Source: CAYGZM01 sp964354365
GTDB lineage: Bacteria > Planctomycetota > Phycisphaerae > Sedimentisphaerales > Anaerobacaceae
Reading direction: 5' to 3'
DNA: 16,069 nucleotides
Assembly: GCA_964354365.1 (NCBI GenBank)
Contig: CAYGZM010000084.1
Location: forward strand, 1-16,069
Positions 5,480-12,984 of the stretch are shown piece by piece. Within the stretch, counting starts at the first letter, position 1. Each line of letters starts with the position of its first letter. The position numbers were made by a program, and so were the translations under genes. The notes under the pieces were generated by a model. That model was given only the letters and a program-made list of their open reading frames with translations. It did not search any database and had not been told where the DNA came from.

Positions 5480-6938
5480 CTGCCACCTTCCAAATATCGC
5501 CGGCGCCCATAGTAACTACAAGATCGCCCGGCGCTGTGTTGCCTTTCAGGTATTCACAAATCTCTGCGAAGCTGCTGATGAACAGGGCCTTCGTCCGGCT
5601 GGCCTGTATCCTGTCCACCAGCATCTGTGCGTTGATTTCTTTTTTTGCCTTCTGCGAGTCCCGAACGAAGTAAATCTCCGGGACAATTGTTATATCGGCA
5701 AGCTTAAAGCTTTCGGCAAAATCATCAAGCAAAAATCTTGTTCTGCTGTACTGATGGGGCTGGAAGATGCACCAGAGTCGTTTCGGCTGGTATCTCTGGC
5801 GTATGGCCGCAAGCGACGCCCTTATCTCGGTCGGATGGTGGGCGTAGTCGTCGAGCACGGTGATTTGGCCGAATCGACCTTTGAGCATCAGGCGGCGATC
5901 CATACCGGTGAACTCAGGCAGCAGCTCAAGTGCCCGCTCGGCCTCCAGGCCCGCGTTGACCGCCATAGCCGCCACCGCCAGGGCATTCAGAACGTTGTGC
6001 TTGCCGGGCAGCGAGATCCGCGTTGGTCCGAGCAATTGCCCGTTATGGAAGACATCAAAGGCGTAAAGCCCGTCGTGCAGAGTAGTATCGGCAGCATAGA
6101 AATTGCAGCCTTTATCGAGCCCGAAGGTCTCGCATCGCCGCTTTGTCCCGAGCCGCCCGATGACTTTTGCTACGTTTGCATCCTGGCCGTTGGCAATCAG
6201 CACGCCATCGGGTCTGGCTCCCAAAGCAAACTCGGCAAAGGCCTCGACTATCTCGCCCTCGTCTCGATAGTAATCGAGATGGTCCTGCTCGATATTGAGG
6301 ATGCAGGCTATTTTGGGCCTCAGATTCAGGAAGCTCCTGTCGTATTCGCAGGCCTCGGCAACGAAGAGCCCGCCCTCCGCGACGCCAAAGTTGCCGCCCA
6401 ACTGGATTATCTGTGCCCCGATGATGAAATTCGGCTCCATTCCCGCCTGTTTGAGGCAGTGGACCAGCCAGCCGCTCGTGGTGCTCTTGCCGTGAGTGCC
6501 GCTTACCGCGATTCCCTCGTAGCGGTCCATAAGCCGGCCAAGCATCTGGGCGTACTTATAGACTTCGATACCACGCTGCCGCGCGAGTCTCAGCTCGGGA
6601 TTGTCTTGCGTGATTGCCGCCGAGATGACGACCGCATCGGTCCGGGGGTCAAGGTTTTCGCCGGCGTGTCCGATCCTGATATCCGCCCCCATCCGGCACA
6701 AGCCCGTTACGACTTCGCTCGGCGTATGGTCGGAGCCGGCGACAATCGCCCGGTGCTTTATCAGAAGCTGCGCCAGGCCGCTCATCCCGATACCGCCTGC
6801 ACCGATGAAGTGAAACCTCTTGCCGGCCAGGGCAATAGCGCCCCCCACCAGGGGGCCAAGGGGCCCGGCCTCGCCGGATTTGCGCCCGGCCAGGGGGCCC
6901 GGTATTTCCTGATGAACCTGTGTATCCAACTGACTCAT
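5445..6938 (-). CDS. murC: UDP-N-acetylmuramate--L-alanine ligase
   Basis: A 497-residue Mur ligase that adds L-alanine to UDP-MurNAc in the cytoplasm. It shows the N-terminal UDP-binding loop FHFIGAGGIGMSGLAQLL, the ATP loop VSGTHGKSTTSGW, FVAEACEYDRSF, ILNIEQDHLDYY, DDYAHHPTEIRASL and the C-terminal CIFQPHQYSRTRFL. The longer open frame reaches 6977, but ATG 6938 has AAAGGA four to five bases upstream and gives the better start. Even so there is an N-terminal stretch of about 38 residues (MSQLDTQVHQEIPGPLAGRKSG...) before the Rossmann strand, longer than typical. It heads the murC-murB-ddl-ftsQ run and overlaps murB. The 148 bases upstream separate it from the peptidase gene and should hold its promoter; I could not pick clear boxes. 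Confidence 0.95.
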   Translation of the reverse strand: MSQLDTQVHQEIPGPLAGRKSGEAGPLGPLVGGAIALAGKRFHFIGAGGIGMSGLAQLLIKHRAIVAGSDHTPSEVVTGLCRMGADIRIGHAGENLDPRTDAVVISAAITQDNPELRLARQRGIEVYKYAQMLGRLMDRYEGIAVSGTHGKSTTSGWLVHCLKQAGMEPNFIIGAQIIQLGGNFGVAEGGLFVAEACEYDRSFLNLRPKIACILNIEQDHLDYYRDEGEIVEAFAEFALGARPDGVLIANGQDANVAKVIGRLGTKRRCETFGLDKGCNFYAADTTLHDGLYAFDVFHNGQLLGPTRISLPGKHNVLNALAVAAMAVNAGLEAERALELLPEFTGMDRRLMLKGRFGQITVLDDYAHHPTEIRASLAAIRQRYQPKRLWCIFQPHQYSRTRFLLDDFAESFKLADITIVPEIYFVRDSQKAKKEINAQMLVDRIQASRTKALFISSFAEICEYLKGNTAPGDLVVTMGAGDIWKVADEYIRRLGRDR

Positions 6939-7086
6939 AGCGTCCTTTCTGCACAGCCGTTTCCCTGATAAATACATCGGCAGTTTAGCACGGAAAGGCG
7001 TCGTAAAAAAGAAAAAAGGCGCACCTCGCGTGACGAAAACTCAGTCTCCACCCTGCTCAATTGAGCCAAGGCTTCACAACTCTCCG

Positions 7087-9096
7087 CTATTCAACCTCGG
7101 CCAGCCAGTTGCCCGACAGCTCCTGCAAATCGGGCAAGCCGACTTCCTTATCGCACGTAAGGTCTGCGCCGCTGCAGCCGCCGCATCCGCTCGCAAGCCA
7201 GTATGCCCCCAGCCCGGCAAAGTCAAGCAAATCGACGTCGCTGTCGCCGTCTATGTTCCCGGCGGTGAACTGTGCCAGATACGTCCGGCAGCCCAGCCTT
7301 CCGTCGCCTTCCGCGGGGACCGGGTCGGTGTGGGAGATGCCGTCGCCGTTGTCGTCGTATTGGGGAATTTCATCGTTGTAATCCGAGCCGGCGGCGTAAT
7401 TAAACGCCTCCAACATACTGATATGGCCGTTTCCATTTGTATCGGCGTTGACGGGACTACCGTATTCGTTCCGCCCGTGAAGTGCCGCCACAAACCCCCG
7501 GATGAACGTATCCCCCCACGAAACGGCCTCCTCTATCGTGGCAGTGCAAATCACGCGATTCGGAGCGGTGAGGTCCTCGATTAACCCGCCGGAGAAACAG
7601 GGCAGCGCAGCCACCGTGACCTTCGCAACCGACAACCGGTCAACCAGTTCAGCCAGCTCGTCATCGTAGATTTCCCCAGCCGCCAGATATATTGACTCGT
7701 CTATGCTGACTATATCATTCACATCGCCGTCCTGGTTCACGTCCATCCAGTCGAAAAGTCCCTCGCCGTCTTCATCCCGGCCATCGACTTGCGGCGCGCC
7801 CCCGGCATATCCTAAGTCGATGCAGATTTTGCCGGCCAGTCCTTCGTCGAACAGCTTATATGGATAACCTCCCTCCGGCAGAGTGCATGGCGCATTATTG
7901 TAGTTGTCCTCGAGCTTGTCCACCGCGCCCCAGTCGTCTTCGTCGAACTCACCTGTGCTAGGATTGTATGGTTGCTTGCCGTCCCCGTCGAAATCGAAGA
8001 CCTCACCTGCGGAAGTATCGATGTAGCCGTCGCGGTTCGCATCGCCGAGCAAATAGTCAACGAGCCGCTCGATATAGACGTCACTATCCGAAACCGCCCC
8101 GCCCGGGTCTTCGATATAGACCTCATCCAGTACAGAAACGAACTTGTTGCGATAGTATTCCGTTCCTTTGGCCGATGTGTACTGCTTGCGGACCTTCCAC
8201 TGGTTCATTCCATGGTTGCACCGGTAGTCGCCGCCGGTGAACAGGCTTCGCAGCTTGAAATCGCTCTCCAAGAAGTCCGGCTCATCCCCCGGGTCAACCG
8301 ATATCCTGCCGCTGCAGTATCCGAGATACTTGCCGCCCTCGCTCAAGGGTCCGTTATATCCGTAGCCGTGGCCCGTAATCAGTATGCACACTTCATCGTC
8401 GCCGTCCGCCCTGGCGGCCAGCTCGTTGAACACTCTTTCGATGTATTCGACCTTCGCCTGATAGTCGATCATCCAATCCGGATTGTTCCCCCAGGGGTCT
8501 TTGCCGTTGGAGTTCAGCACATAAATATCGGACGCAGAGAAACCGTAGCCGTTCTTGAGCATATCGTAGGCCAGCTCGACATCCCGCCAGTACCGCTCTT
8601 CAGAGCCGCCGTTGAGCACGACCGCGTACCATCGCTTTTGTCCGTCGGGCGGGGCGCTCGGCGCAGCTTCTCGATATTGTGGACTCGGCCGGGCGGTTGT
8701 CAAATCCGACTGCTCGGCGACGACAACTATGCGACGGCTGTCGCTCGCAGCTCGTCCGCCCGAATCCTTCACCGTCAAAACACATTCGTACTCCCCCGGC
8801 GCATCGAATCGATGCGTCGTGCATCCCGTCTGCGCCGAAACGAAGTCCTCTATTCCATCCGACTCAAAATCCCAGGCATATTCGGCAATCTCGCCGTCCG
8901 CAGAGCTCCCATATCCGGGAAACTCAACCTGCTCACCAATCACTACTACCTTGTCCGGCCCGGCGAAAGCCGACGGCTGTTGATACGGTTGATCAAAGGA
9001 CGATATGCGCTGGTCCGATGCCCGTGCAAGTCCCGCTGTAACGAGCGTAAGACAGACCATAAAGGCTTCTATATGCCAACAATGCTGGAATTTCAT
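7087..9096 (-). CDS. Secreted PKD - clan CD (legumain/caspase-like) peptidase with dockerin-like C-terminus
   Basis: A 669-residue exported protein, not recognised as a named enzyme. A signal peptide (about 1-26, ending LARA-S) precedes a PKD-type domain (about 43-126; YAWDFESDG, APGEYECVLTVKDSGG). A clan CD cysteine peptidase fold starts at WYAVVLNGGSEERYWRDVELAYDML (155-180), has the catalytic-type His in CILITGHGYG (H243), and the Cys in VAALPCFSGG (C500). Between them are about 257 residues with Ca-binding-type loops DANRDGYID (352-360), DFDGDGK (368-374) and DVNQDGDVND (452-461). More such loops follow (DTNGNG at 552, DDNGDG at 581). The end (613-669) is a dockerin-like repeat with NIDGDSDVDLLDF and a second half ending NWL. 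The longer frame reaches 9324, but ATG 9096 has AAGGTGG and the signal peptide. Peptidase activity is inferred. Confidence 0.72.
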   Translation of the reverse strand: MKFQHCWHIEAFMVCLTLVTAGLARASDQRISSFDQPYQQPSAFAGPDKVVVIGEQVEFPGYGSSADGEIAEYAWDFESDGIEDFVSAQTGCTTHRFDAPGEYECVLTVKDSGGRAASDSRRIVVVAEQSDLTTARPSPQYREAAPSAPPDGQKRWYAVVLNGGSEERYWRDVELAYDMLKNGYGFSASDIYVLNSNGKDPWGNNPDWMIDYQAKVEYIERVFNELAARADGDDEVCILITGHGYGYNGPLSEGGKYLGYCSGRISVDPGDEPDFLESDFKLRSLFTGGDYRCNHGMNQWKVRKQYTSAKGTEYYRNKFVSVLDEVYIEDPGGAVSDSDVYIERLVDYLLGDANRDGYIDTSAGEVFDFDGDGKQPYNPSTGEFDEDDWGAVDKLEDNYNNAPCTLPEGGYPYKLFDEGLAGKICIDLGYAGGAPQVDGRDEDGEGLFDWMDVNQDGDVNDIVSIDESIYLAAGEIYDDELAELVDRLSVAKVTVAALPCFSGGLIEDLTAPNRVICTATIEEAVSWGDTFIRGFVAALHGRNEYGSPVNADTNGNGHISMLEAFNYAAGSDYNDEIPQYDDNGDGISHTDPVPAEGDGRLGCRTYLAQFTAGNIDGDSDVDLLDFAGLGAYWLASGCGGCSGADLTCDKEVGLPDLQELSGNWLAEVE

Positions 9097-9283
9097 TGAC
9101 CACCTTGTCGTACTGAAAGCCCCCTCCATCACGATACCCCCCATACACAGATTATACCGCCTGTGGGGTCGCAAATCAAGGGATTTTGGCTCTCGCCAAC
9201 GCAAACAAAGTCTCCAGCCATTGCGGGCGGCAAATTTCTGTGACTTTTCCTCGCCTCGCACAATTGCAATACTGGAACGACGA
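9097..9283. other. Upstream region of the secreted peptidase
   Basis: I see no convincing gene here. The ribosome site of the peptidase (AAGGTGG on the minus strand) is at about 9100-9106. The rest is moderately AT-rich, with no clear repeat. Confidence 0.4.
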
Positions 9284-9516
9284 ATGGCCACATCCGAAAG
9301 CTTCAGCAGATGCGAGCACATCAAAAAAAAGAGAACGCTGCTGCCGTCGGCGTGCTCAAGGTCAACGAAGCCGTCGAAGCCGGGCGAAGGCTCGAATTCA
9401 AACCCGATGAGTTCAAGGTATGGGCCGCCGGCATGTTGTGCCGTAACGCCGCTGAGGAATATGCCGGCGGCTGCAAAACGCTAAACTCCAACTTCGCGGG
9501 AGGCTCCACATCATAA
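9284..9516 (+). pseudogene. Small unknown gene, apparently frameshifted at an A8 run
   Basis: Two frames with good codon use meet at eight As (9323-9330). The first begins at ATG 9284 (MATSESFSRCEHIKK) with G/C-ending codons. The second continues from the run as ENAAAVGVLKVNEAVEAGRR, then LEFKPDEFKVWAAGMLCRN, AAEEYAGGCK and on to TAA 9514-9516. With nine As instead of eight the two join into one protein of about 77 residues. GGAA lies about 8 bases before the ATG. I do not recognise the family. It could be a sequencing or assembly error, a broken gene, or a slippage switch. The second part alone could start at ATG 9310 (68 residues). Confidence 0.4.
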
Positions 9517-9577
9517 TCACTCAACCGACTATTCTGGACGACAGCCGGTCATTTGGAGAGTATAATGCTTTTTAGTT

Positions 9578-9600
9578 GCGGCTGAGCGAAGCGAAGCCGC
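9578..9600. repeat. REP-like hairpin before fic
   Basis: GCGGCT and AGCCGC arms around GAGCGAAGCGA. It sits 29 bases before the fic start and inside any longer N-terminal reading of that frame, which argues against the TTG start at 9576. Confidence 0.55.
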
Positions 9601-9629
9601 GCCAAGTTAATCCGTGTCAGGAAATAAGG

Positions 9630-10670
9630 ATGAACTCCTTCAGAAAAACCGAAGAAGATCTACAACTGCCTTTGGGTGCGGTCTGGCTGATGAACTCCAT
9701 ATCCGAACACAAAGGCAGGCAGGAGCTGTACGCCAGGCAGTCGCCGCAGGTATTAAGGTCGCTTGTTCAAATGGCGCTGATAGAAAGCGCCGAATCTTCA
9801 AACCGAATTGAGGGGGTTACTGTTGAAAAAAGCAGATTGAAGCCGCTTGTAATTGGGCGTAGTAAACCGAGGGACAGGTCCGAAGATGAAGTGGCGGGCT
9901 ATCGCAAGGCGCTTGACCTGATACACAAGAAGCACAGCAGCCTTGACATTACTCCACAGCTAATACGTCAACTGCACCGCTTTAGTCACGCCGGCTCAGG
10001 TGATGCCGGACGGTGGAAGAAAAAAGACAACGAGATTATCAGAAAGAATCAAGACGGCTCGATAGACATAATTTTCAAGCCGCTTGGGGCATCATCCACG
10101 CCTCAAGCCATCAAGCAATTGTGCCTTGCATATAGATACAGCGCAGAGCAGTTGAAGTATCCAGGGCTTTATGCTACGGCTTGTCTGATTCTGGATTTTC
10201 TCTGCATCCATCCCTTCAGAGACGGCAACGGCAGAGTTTCCCGTCTCTTGACGCTCCTGGCGCTGTATCAGCATGGATACGAAGTGGGCAAATATATCAG
10301 CCTTGAACGGATAATAGAACAGTCAAAAGAGACGTACTATGATGCATTGCGGAGGAGCTCGGTCCGGTGGCACGGAGCCAAACACGATATTGAGCCGTGG
10401 CTATGTTATTTTCTGGGGACAATAAACTCCGGATACAGGGAATTTGAACAGCAGGCAGGCAACATCAAATCCGCCCGCGGTGCAAAAACAGAGAGTGTTC
10501 TTCGAGCGGTCAATGAACAATTGGGAGAATTCTCTATGTCCGACATAGAGCGATTGTGCCCGGCTGTCAGCAGAGATATGATTCGAATAATATTCAGACG
10601 ATTGCAGAAGCAAAAGAAGATTATCTGTCTTGGCAAAGGCCGGTCCGCCGCGTGGAGGCGAATGGGGTAA
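9630..10670 (+). CDS. Fic family protein, class II (N-terminal inhibitory helix)
   Basis: A 346-residue Fic protein, probably transferring AMP (or another nucleotide phosphate) to a hydroxyl group of a target protein. The catalytic loop HPFRDGNGRVSR is complete, including the His and the Asp and Arg for metal and phosphate. The inhibitory motif SNRIEG, fitting (S/T)xxxE(G/N), lies N-terminal to the Fic core at about residue 60, which defines class II; its Glu would block ATP gamma-phosphate binding until released. A Fic_N-type segment (about 5-90) precedes the core. The C-terminus (about 285-346, SVLRAVNEQLGEFSMSDIERL...GRSAAWRRMG) looks like a winged helix. The start ATG has AGGA seven bases upstream. 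No antitoxin gene adjoins it. Base composition appears more AT-rich than in neighbours, suggesting transfer. Confidence 0.9.
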   Translation: MNSFRKTEEDLQLPLGAVWLMNSISEHKGRQELYARQSPQVLRSLVQMALIESAESSNRIEGVTVEKSRLKPLVIGRSKPRDRSEDEVAGYRKALDLIHKKHSSLDITPQLIRQLHRFSHAGSGDAGRWKKKDNEIIRKNQDGSIDIIFKPLGASSTPQAIKQLCLAYRYSAEQLKYPGLYATACLILDFLCIHPFRDGNGRVSRLLTLLALYQHGYEVGKYISLERIIEQSKETYYDALRRSSVRWHGAKHDIEPWLCYFLGTINSGYREFEQQAGNIKSARGAKTESVLRAVNEQLGEFSMSDIERLCPAVSRDMIRIIFRRLQKQKKIICLGKGRSAAWRRMG

Positions 10671-10905
10671 TACCCCTCCAAATAGGGCAATGAACAGGGT
10701 AATATCTATACTACGAAGCATCACCCACATGGCAAACAATCTCCATCCCCTTACTGCCGACAAGATCAAACCCGTCGAGGAATTGACCGGATAGTCTTTG
10801 TAGTTCTCTGTGGCAAGTCTCTTTCTTTTTGGACTTTGAATTGCAACCTTACACTTTGCACTTTGATTTTTGACTTTTCTCTCCCCGTTGCGTCTATGCG
10901 CAGGT
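10671..10905. other. Gap between convergent fic and amrB
   Basis: I see no gene. At about 10831-10878 there is a low-complexity stretch made of ACTTTG / CTTTGA words (GGACTTTGAA, ACACTTTGCACTTTG, TTTTTGACTTTT). It is the kind of AAGTC/AAAGTGCAAA repeat found scattered in many environmental genomes. Neither gene has a clear T-run terminator in the gap. Confidence 0.4.
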
Positions 10906-11790
10906 TCAGAAGACAATGGCCGCGTAGCCGACGCTGTCCTGGCAGGTGGTTCCCATTTTTTCGAGCATTACTTCGTTGCTGGTTGTATGGGCGAGGAGCG
11001 CGCCTTTGGTCTTGCCGAGTGACTTTGCCGCTGCGATGGCCGCCGCCGCTGCGCCTGCACCGCAGGCATTACAGTTTTCCGCGGCGTCCGTGAGCAGCTG
11101 CTGCGGCTCCATCTTCAAGGCCAGGTCGATGAATTTGCGGTCGTTGACGGTTTGCGCCCACTGGAGGGCGTGTTTGCCCATTCCCATCGGAGTGAATCCG
11201 TACCGCGGCCCGTAATGGGTCAGGTCGGTCGATGCGATGCAGACGATTTTCCCGTGCTCGGCCCGGCTGATAAGCTCGCCGACCTTCGCGCCGAGCGTCA
11301 CCGCGCGCTCCCTGGGCGGGGTGAGAATCGGAAGTATCTTTGCGCCCGCAAAGAGATGCTGGATGAAGGGCAACTGCACCTCGATACTGTGCTCGGAGGC
11401 GTGCGACTGGGGGCTGCTGATAGCTGCGCCGGTGGCGAGCACGGCCTCGGCCAGGTACTCGTCAACGACGGCCTCGCCGAGCGGCGTCACCCAGGCGCCG
11501 GCTTCATAGACCGCCGGCAGGTCGCCGAAGTAGCCGTGGGCGGCGCCGAAGATCACGAAGGTATTGACCTTTTCGTGCCGTTCTTTTATTGCTGCGAAGA
11601 CCATCGCCGCCAGAGTTCCGCTGAACGTCCAGCCGGCGTGCGGAACGATCCCGGCCACTATCGTCCGGGGCAGCGAGTCGGGCAGTGCCGAGGCATCGAG
11701 ACATTCATTGATCTGGGCGACGCAGTCATCGTGCCGGGCGGGATAGAACTGACCTGCGACAACGGGTTTCCTTGTTTGCATTTTGGCCAC
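10906..11790 (-). CDS. amrB: AmmeMemoRadiSam system protein B (MEMO1 family)
   Basis: A 294-residue protein of the MEMO1 / AmrB family, related to class III extradiol dioxygenases. It has the typical opening KPVVAGQFYPA, the metal-site-type His residues in IVPHAGWTFSG, VIFGAAHG and STDLTHYG, HASEHSIEVQLPFIQ, and the late Cys in CNACGAGAAAAAIAAAKSLG. The bacterial protein is often coded near AmmeMemoRadiSam proteins A and a radical SAM partner; neither is present here. Its reaction is not established. GTG 11790 (AAGGA five bases before) and ATG 11781 (AGGTGG five bases before) are about equally good starts. It is divergent from purE across 92 bases. Human MEMO1 is known to bind metal; function in bacteria remains uncertain. 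Confidence 0.88.
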   Translation of the reverse strand: MAKMQTRKPVVAGQFYPARHDDCVAQINECLDASALPDSLPRTIVAGIVPHAGWTFSGTLAAMVFAAIKERHEKVNTFVIFGAAHGYFGDLPAVYEAGAWVTPLGEAVVDEYLAEAVLATGAAISSPQSHASEHSIEVQLPFIQHLFAGAKILPILTPPRERAVTLGAKVGELISRAEHGKIVCIASTDLTHYGPRYGFTPMGMGKHALQWAQTVNDRKFIDLALKMEPQQLLTDAAENCNACGAGAAAAAIAAAKSLGKTKGALLAHTTSNEVMLEKMGTTCQDSVGYAAIVF

Positions 11791-11817
11791 CTACTTCCTT
11801 GCATTTGCGGCGCTGGG

Positions 11818-11833
11818 CCGGTATTATTACCGG
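11818..11833. promoter_or_regulatory. Palindrome in the amrB-purE divergent gap
   Basis: CCGGTA-TTAT-TACCGG, with perfect 6-base arms, lies in the 92-base gap between the divergent starts. It is placed about right for an operator acting on one or both genes. I do not know a regulator with this site. Confidence 0.35.
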
Positions 11834-11882
11834 GTAACTGCAAACTACAGGATATTGTACCTTTTTCAAAAGAGAAAACAAT

Positions 11883-12386
11883 ATGGCATCAAAAAAATCA
11901 AGCCCGGTGGCGGTGGTTATGGGCTCGGACAGTGATATGGACGTGATGAAGAGCTGTATCGAGCAACTGGGCGAGTTCGGTATTGAGCCTTTGGTGCGGA
12001 TAATCTCGGCGCACCGGACGCCGGAGATAGCGGCGGAATTCGCGGATAACGCCGCGAAAAACGGGATAAAGGTAATAATAGCGGCTGCGGGTATGGCGGC
12101 GCACTTGGCCGGGGCGCTGGCCGGGCGGACCACGCTGCCGGTTATTGGGGTTCCGCTGAACTCAAAGGCAGGGCTTGGCGGGATTGATGCGCTGCTCAGC
12201 ACGGTGCAGATGCCGCCGGGGGTGCCGGTGGCGACGGTAGCGATAGGCGGCGCGGGTGCGAAAAATGCAGCGGTTTTAGCGGTGCAGATATTGGCTTTGG
12301 GCGATGAGAAACTGGCAAAAAGACTGGCGGATTACAGAGCCAGGCAGCGGAAAAACGTGATTGAAAAAGACTCGGCCATAGAGTAA
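11883..12386 (+). CDS. purE: N5-carboxyaminoimidazole ribonucleotide mutase
   Basis: A 167-residue cytoplasmic enzyme of purine synthesis that converts N5-CAIR to CAIR (class I PurE). Motifs seen: VVMGSDSDMDVM at residues 11-22 (phosphate loop), IISAHRTPE with the catalytic-type His at about 44, IIAAAGMAAHLAGALAG, LPVIGVPLNSKAGLGGIDALLSTVQMPPGVPVATVAIGGAGAKNAAVLA. Length is normal. A class I enzyme needs PurK to make its substrate; purK is not in the window and does not follow on. AAGAG lies about seven bases before the ATG. The gene is followed by a gap with repeats and then the structured-RNA candidate. Confidence 0.95.
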   Translation: MASKKSSPVAVVMGSDSDMDVMKSCIEQLGEFGIEPLVRIISAHRTPEIAAEFADNAAKNGIKVIIAAAGMAAHLAGALAGRTTLPVIGVPLNSKAGLGGIDALLSTVQMPPGVPVATVAIGGAGAKNAAVLAVQILALGDEKLAKRLADYRARQRKNVIEKDSAIE

Positions 12387-12578
12387 TCGCTGTATAAGAT
12401 ATCCGAGCTGGCTTGCGGGAATTGTGAAAATCGCGGGGAATCGCGGGGACAGCGGAGAGAGAATGAGTAGATGAGTGGATGAGAGAATGCGGAGACGAGG
12501 CCGGCAGTGGGGGTCTAACCATTGGACGGCCCGTGCAAAGGGCTTATGTTCCGGCGTCAACTGAGGAAACAGTGAAGA
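12387..12578. repeat. purE downstream gap with short tandem and purine-rich repeats
   Basis: The 10-base unit AATCGCGGGG occurs twice in tandem (12429-12448). A purine-rich stretch follows, built of GATGAG/GAATGAG words (about 12456-12488). Near the end, TTGGAC at 12522-12527 and TTATGT at 12544-12549 with 16-base spacing form a possible promoter for the RNA candidate that follows. No gene is seen. Confidence 0.4.
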
Positions 12579-12788
12579 ATTTTGAGACTGTAGCAGAATA
12601 ACCGGGTAATATTTCCGTAACTACTTATATGTAAAGGCATTATGTACACATTTGCGTTTTCGTTGTTTGGTGTTTGTGGCCATAATCTGCCTGATCTTCG
12701 TGGTTTCCTAACAAAAGAGTGCTTTCGCACGAAGGCTACCATATTCAAACCAAGCAGTTTCCCGGTAGGCTTGCTACAGTCTCAGAAT
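12579..12788 (+). ncRNA. Candidate structured RNA, rod-like, possibly 6S-like
   Basis: The two ends pair over 17 consecutive positions (12579-12595 with 12772-12788, including one G-U). Nested inside are ACCGGG/CCCGGT (12601-12606 with 12761-12766), GTTTGGT/ACCAAGC (12665-12671 with 12749-12755, one G-U), and CTTCGTG/CACGAAG (12696-12702 with 12728-12734). All four helices stack along one axis, with a large bulge of about 55 bases on the 5' side (12608-12664). T-runs follow directly (12790-12794, 12798-12804, 12806-12811), favouring transcription on the + strand. Length (about 200) and shape recall 6S RNA, and some 6S genes adjoin purine or folate genes. The 5'-sided bulge is not the usual 6S arrangement, so identity is open. 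No good protein frame explains the region. Confidence 0.4.
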
Positions 12789-12878
12789 GTTTTTGCATTT
12801 TTTTCTTTTTTGGGAACAGAGGGGCCGTTTGCAGCATCCGGTACGATATCAAAGCTAACCTCTTGCTACGGCAAGGAG

Positions 12879-12929
12879 CAGCCGAATGAGAAGGACCCCG
12901 CTCAAAGCCTTCCGTTCGGCTGTTTTATT
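12879..12929 (+). terminator. Hairpin with T-run, possible terminator
   Basis: CAGCCGAA (12879-12886) pairs with TTCGGCTG (12915-12922), and GAAGG (12890-12894) with CCTTC (12908-12912). TTTTATT follows. It reads as a terminator on the + strand for purE or the RNA candidate. It also lies 56 bases after the stop of the minus-strand gene, where it would lack the T-run. Confidence 0.45.
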
Positions 12930-12984
12930 GCGCCGCAGGGCGATTCCGGTGTGCCCGGCGTCATGCCGCGGCACGCCGAGCCGA

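Noticed and set aside
5418..6968. A 516-codon open frame on the + strand
   Set aside because: It is antisense to murC, which has every Mur ligase motif. The long frame follows from high GC at the third codon position in murC.
7972..9099. A 375-codon open frame on the + strand
   Set aside because: It lies antisense to the PKD-peptidase gene, shows no recognisable domain, and is explained by codon bias of the real gene.
10401..10916. A 171-codon open frame on the minus strand
   Set aside because: It is antisense to the 3' end of fic and then translates the ACTTTG-type low-complexity repeat; its NQSAKCKVAIQSPK-like stretch is repeat-derived.
11152..11946. A 264-codon open frame on the + strand
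   Set aside because: It is antisense to amrB and runs into purE out of frame; no family features were seen.
12429..12488. Tandem repeats after purE considered as a CRISPR array
   Set aside because: The units are 10 bases or shorter with no spacers between them, unlike the 24-40 base repeats of an array.
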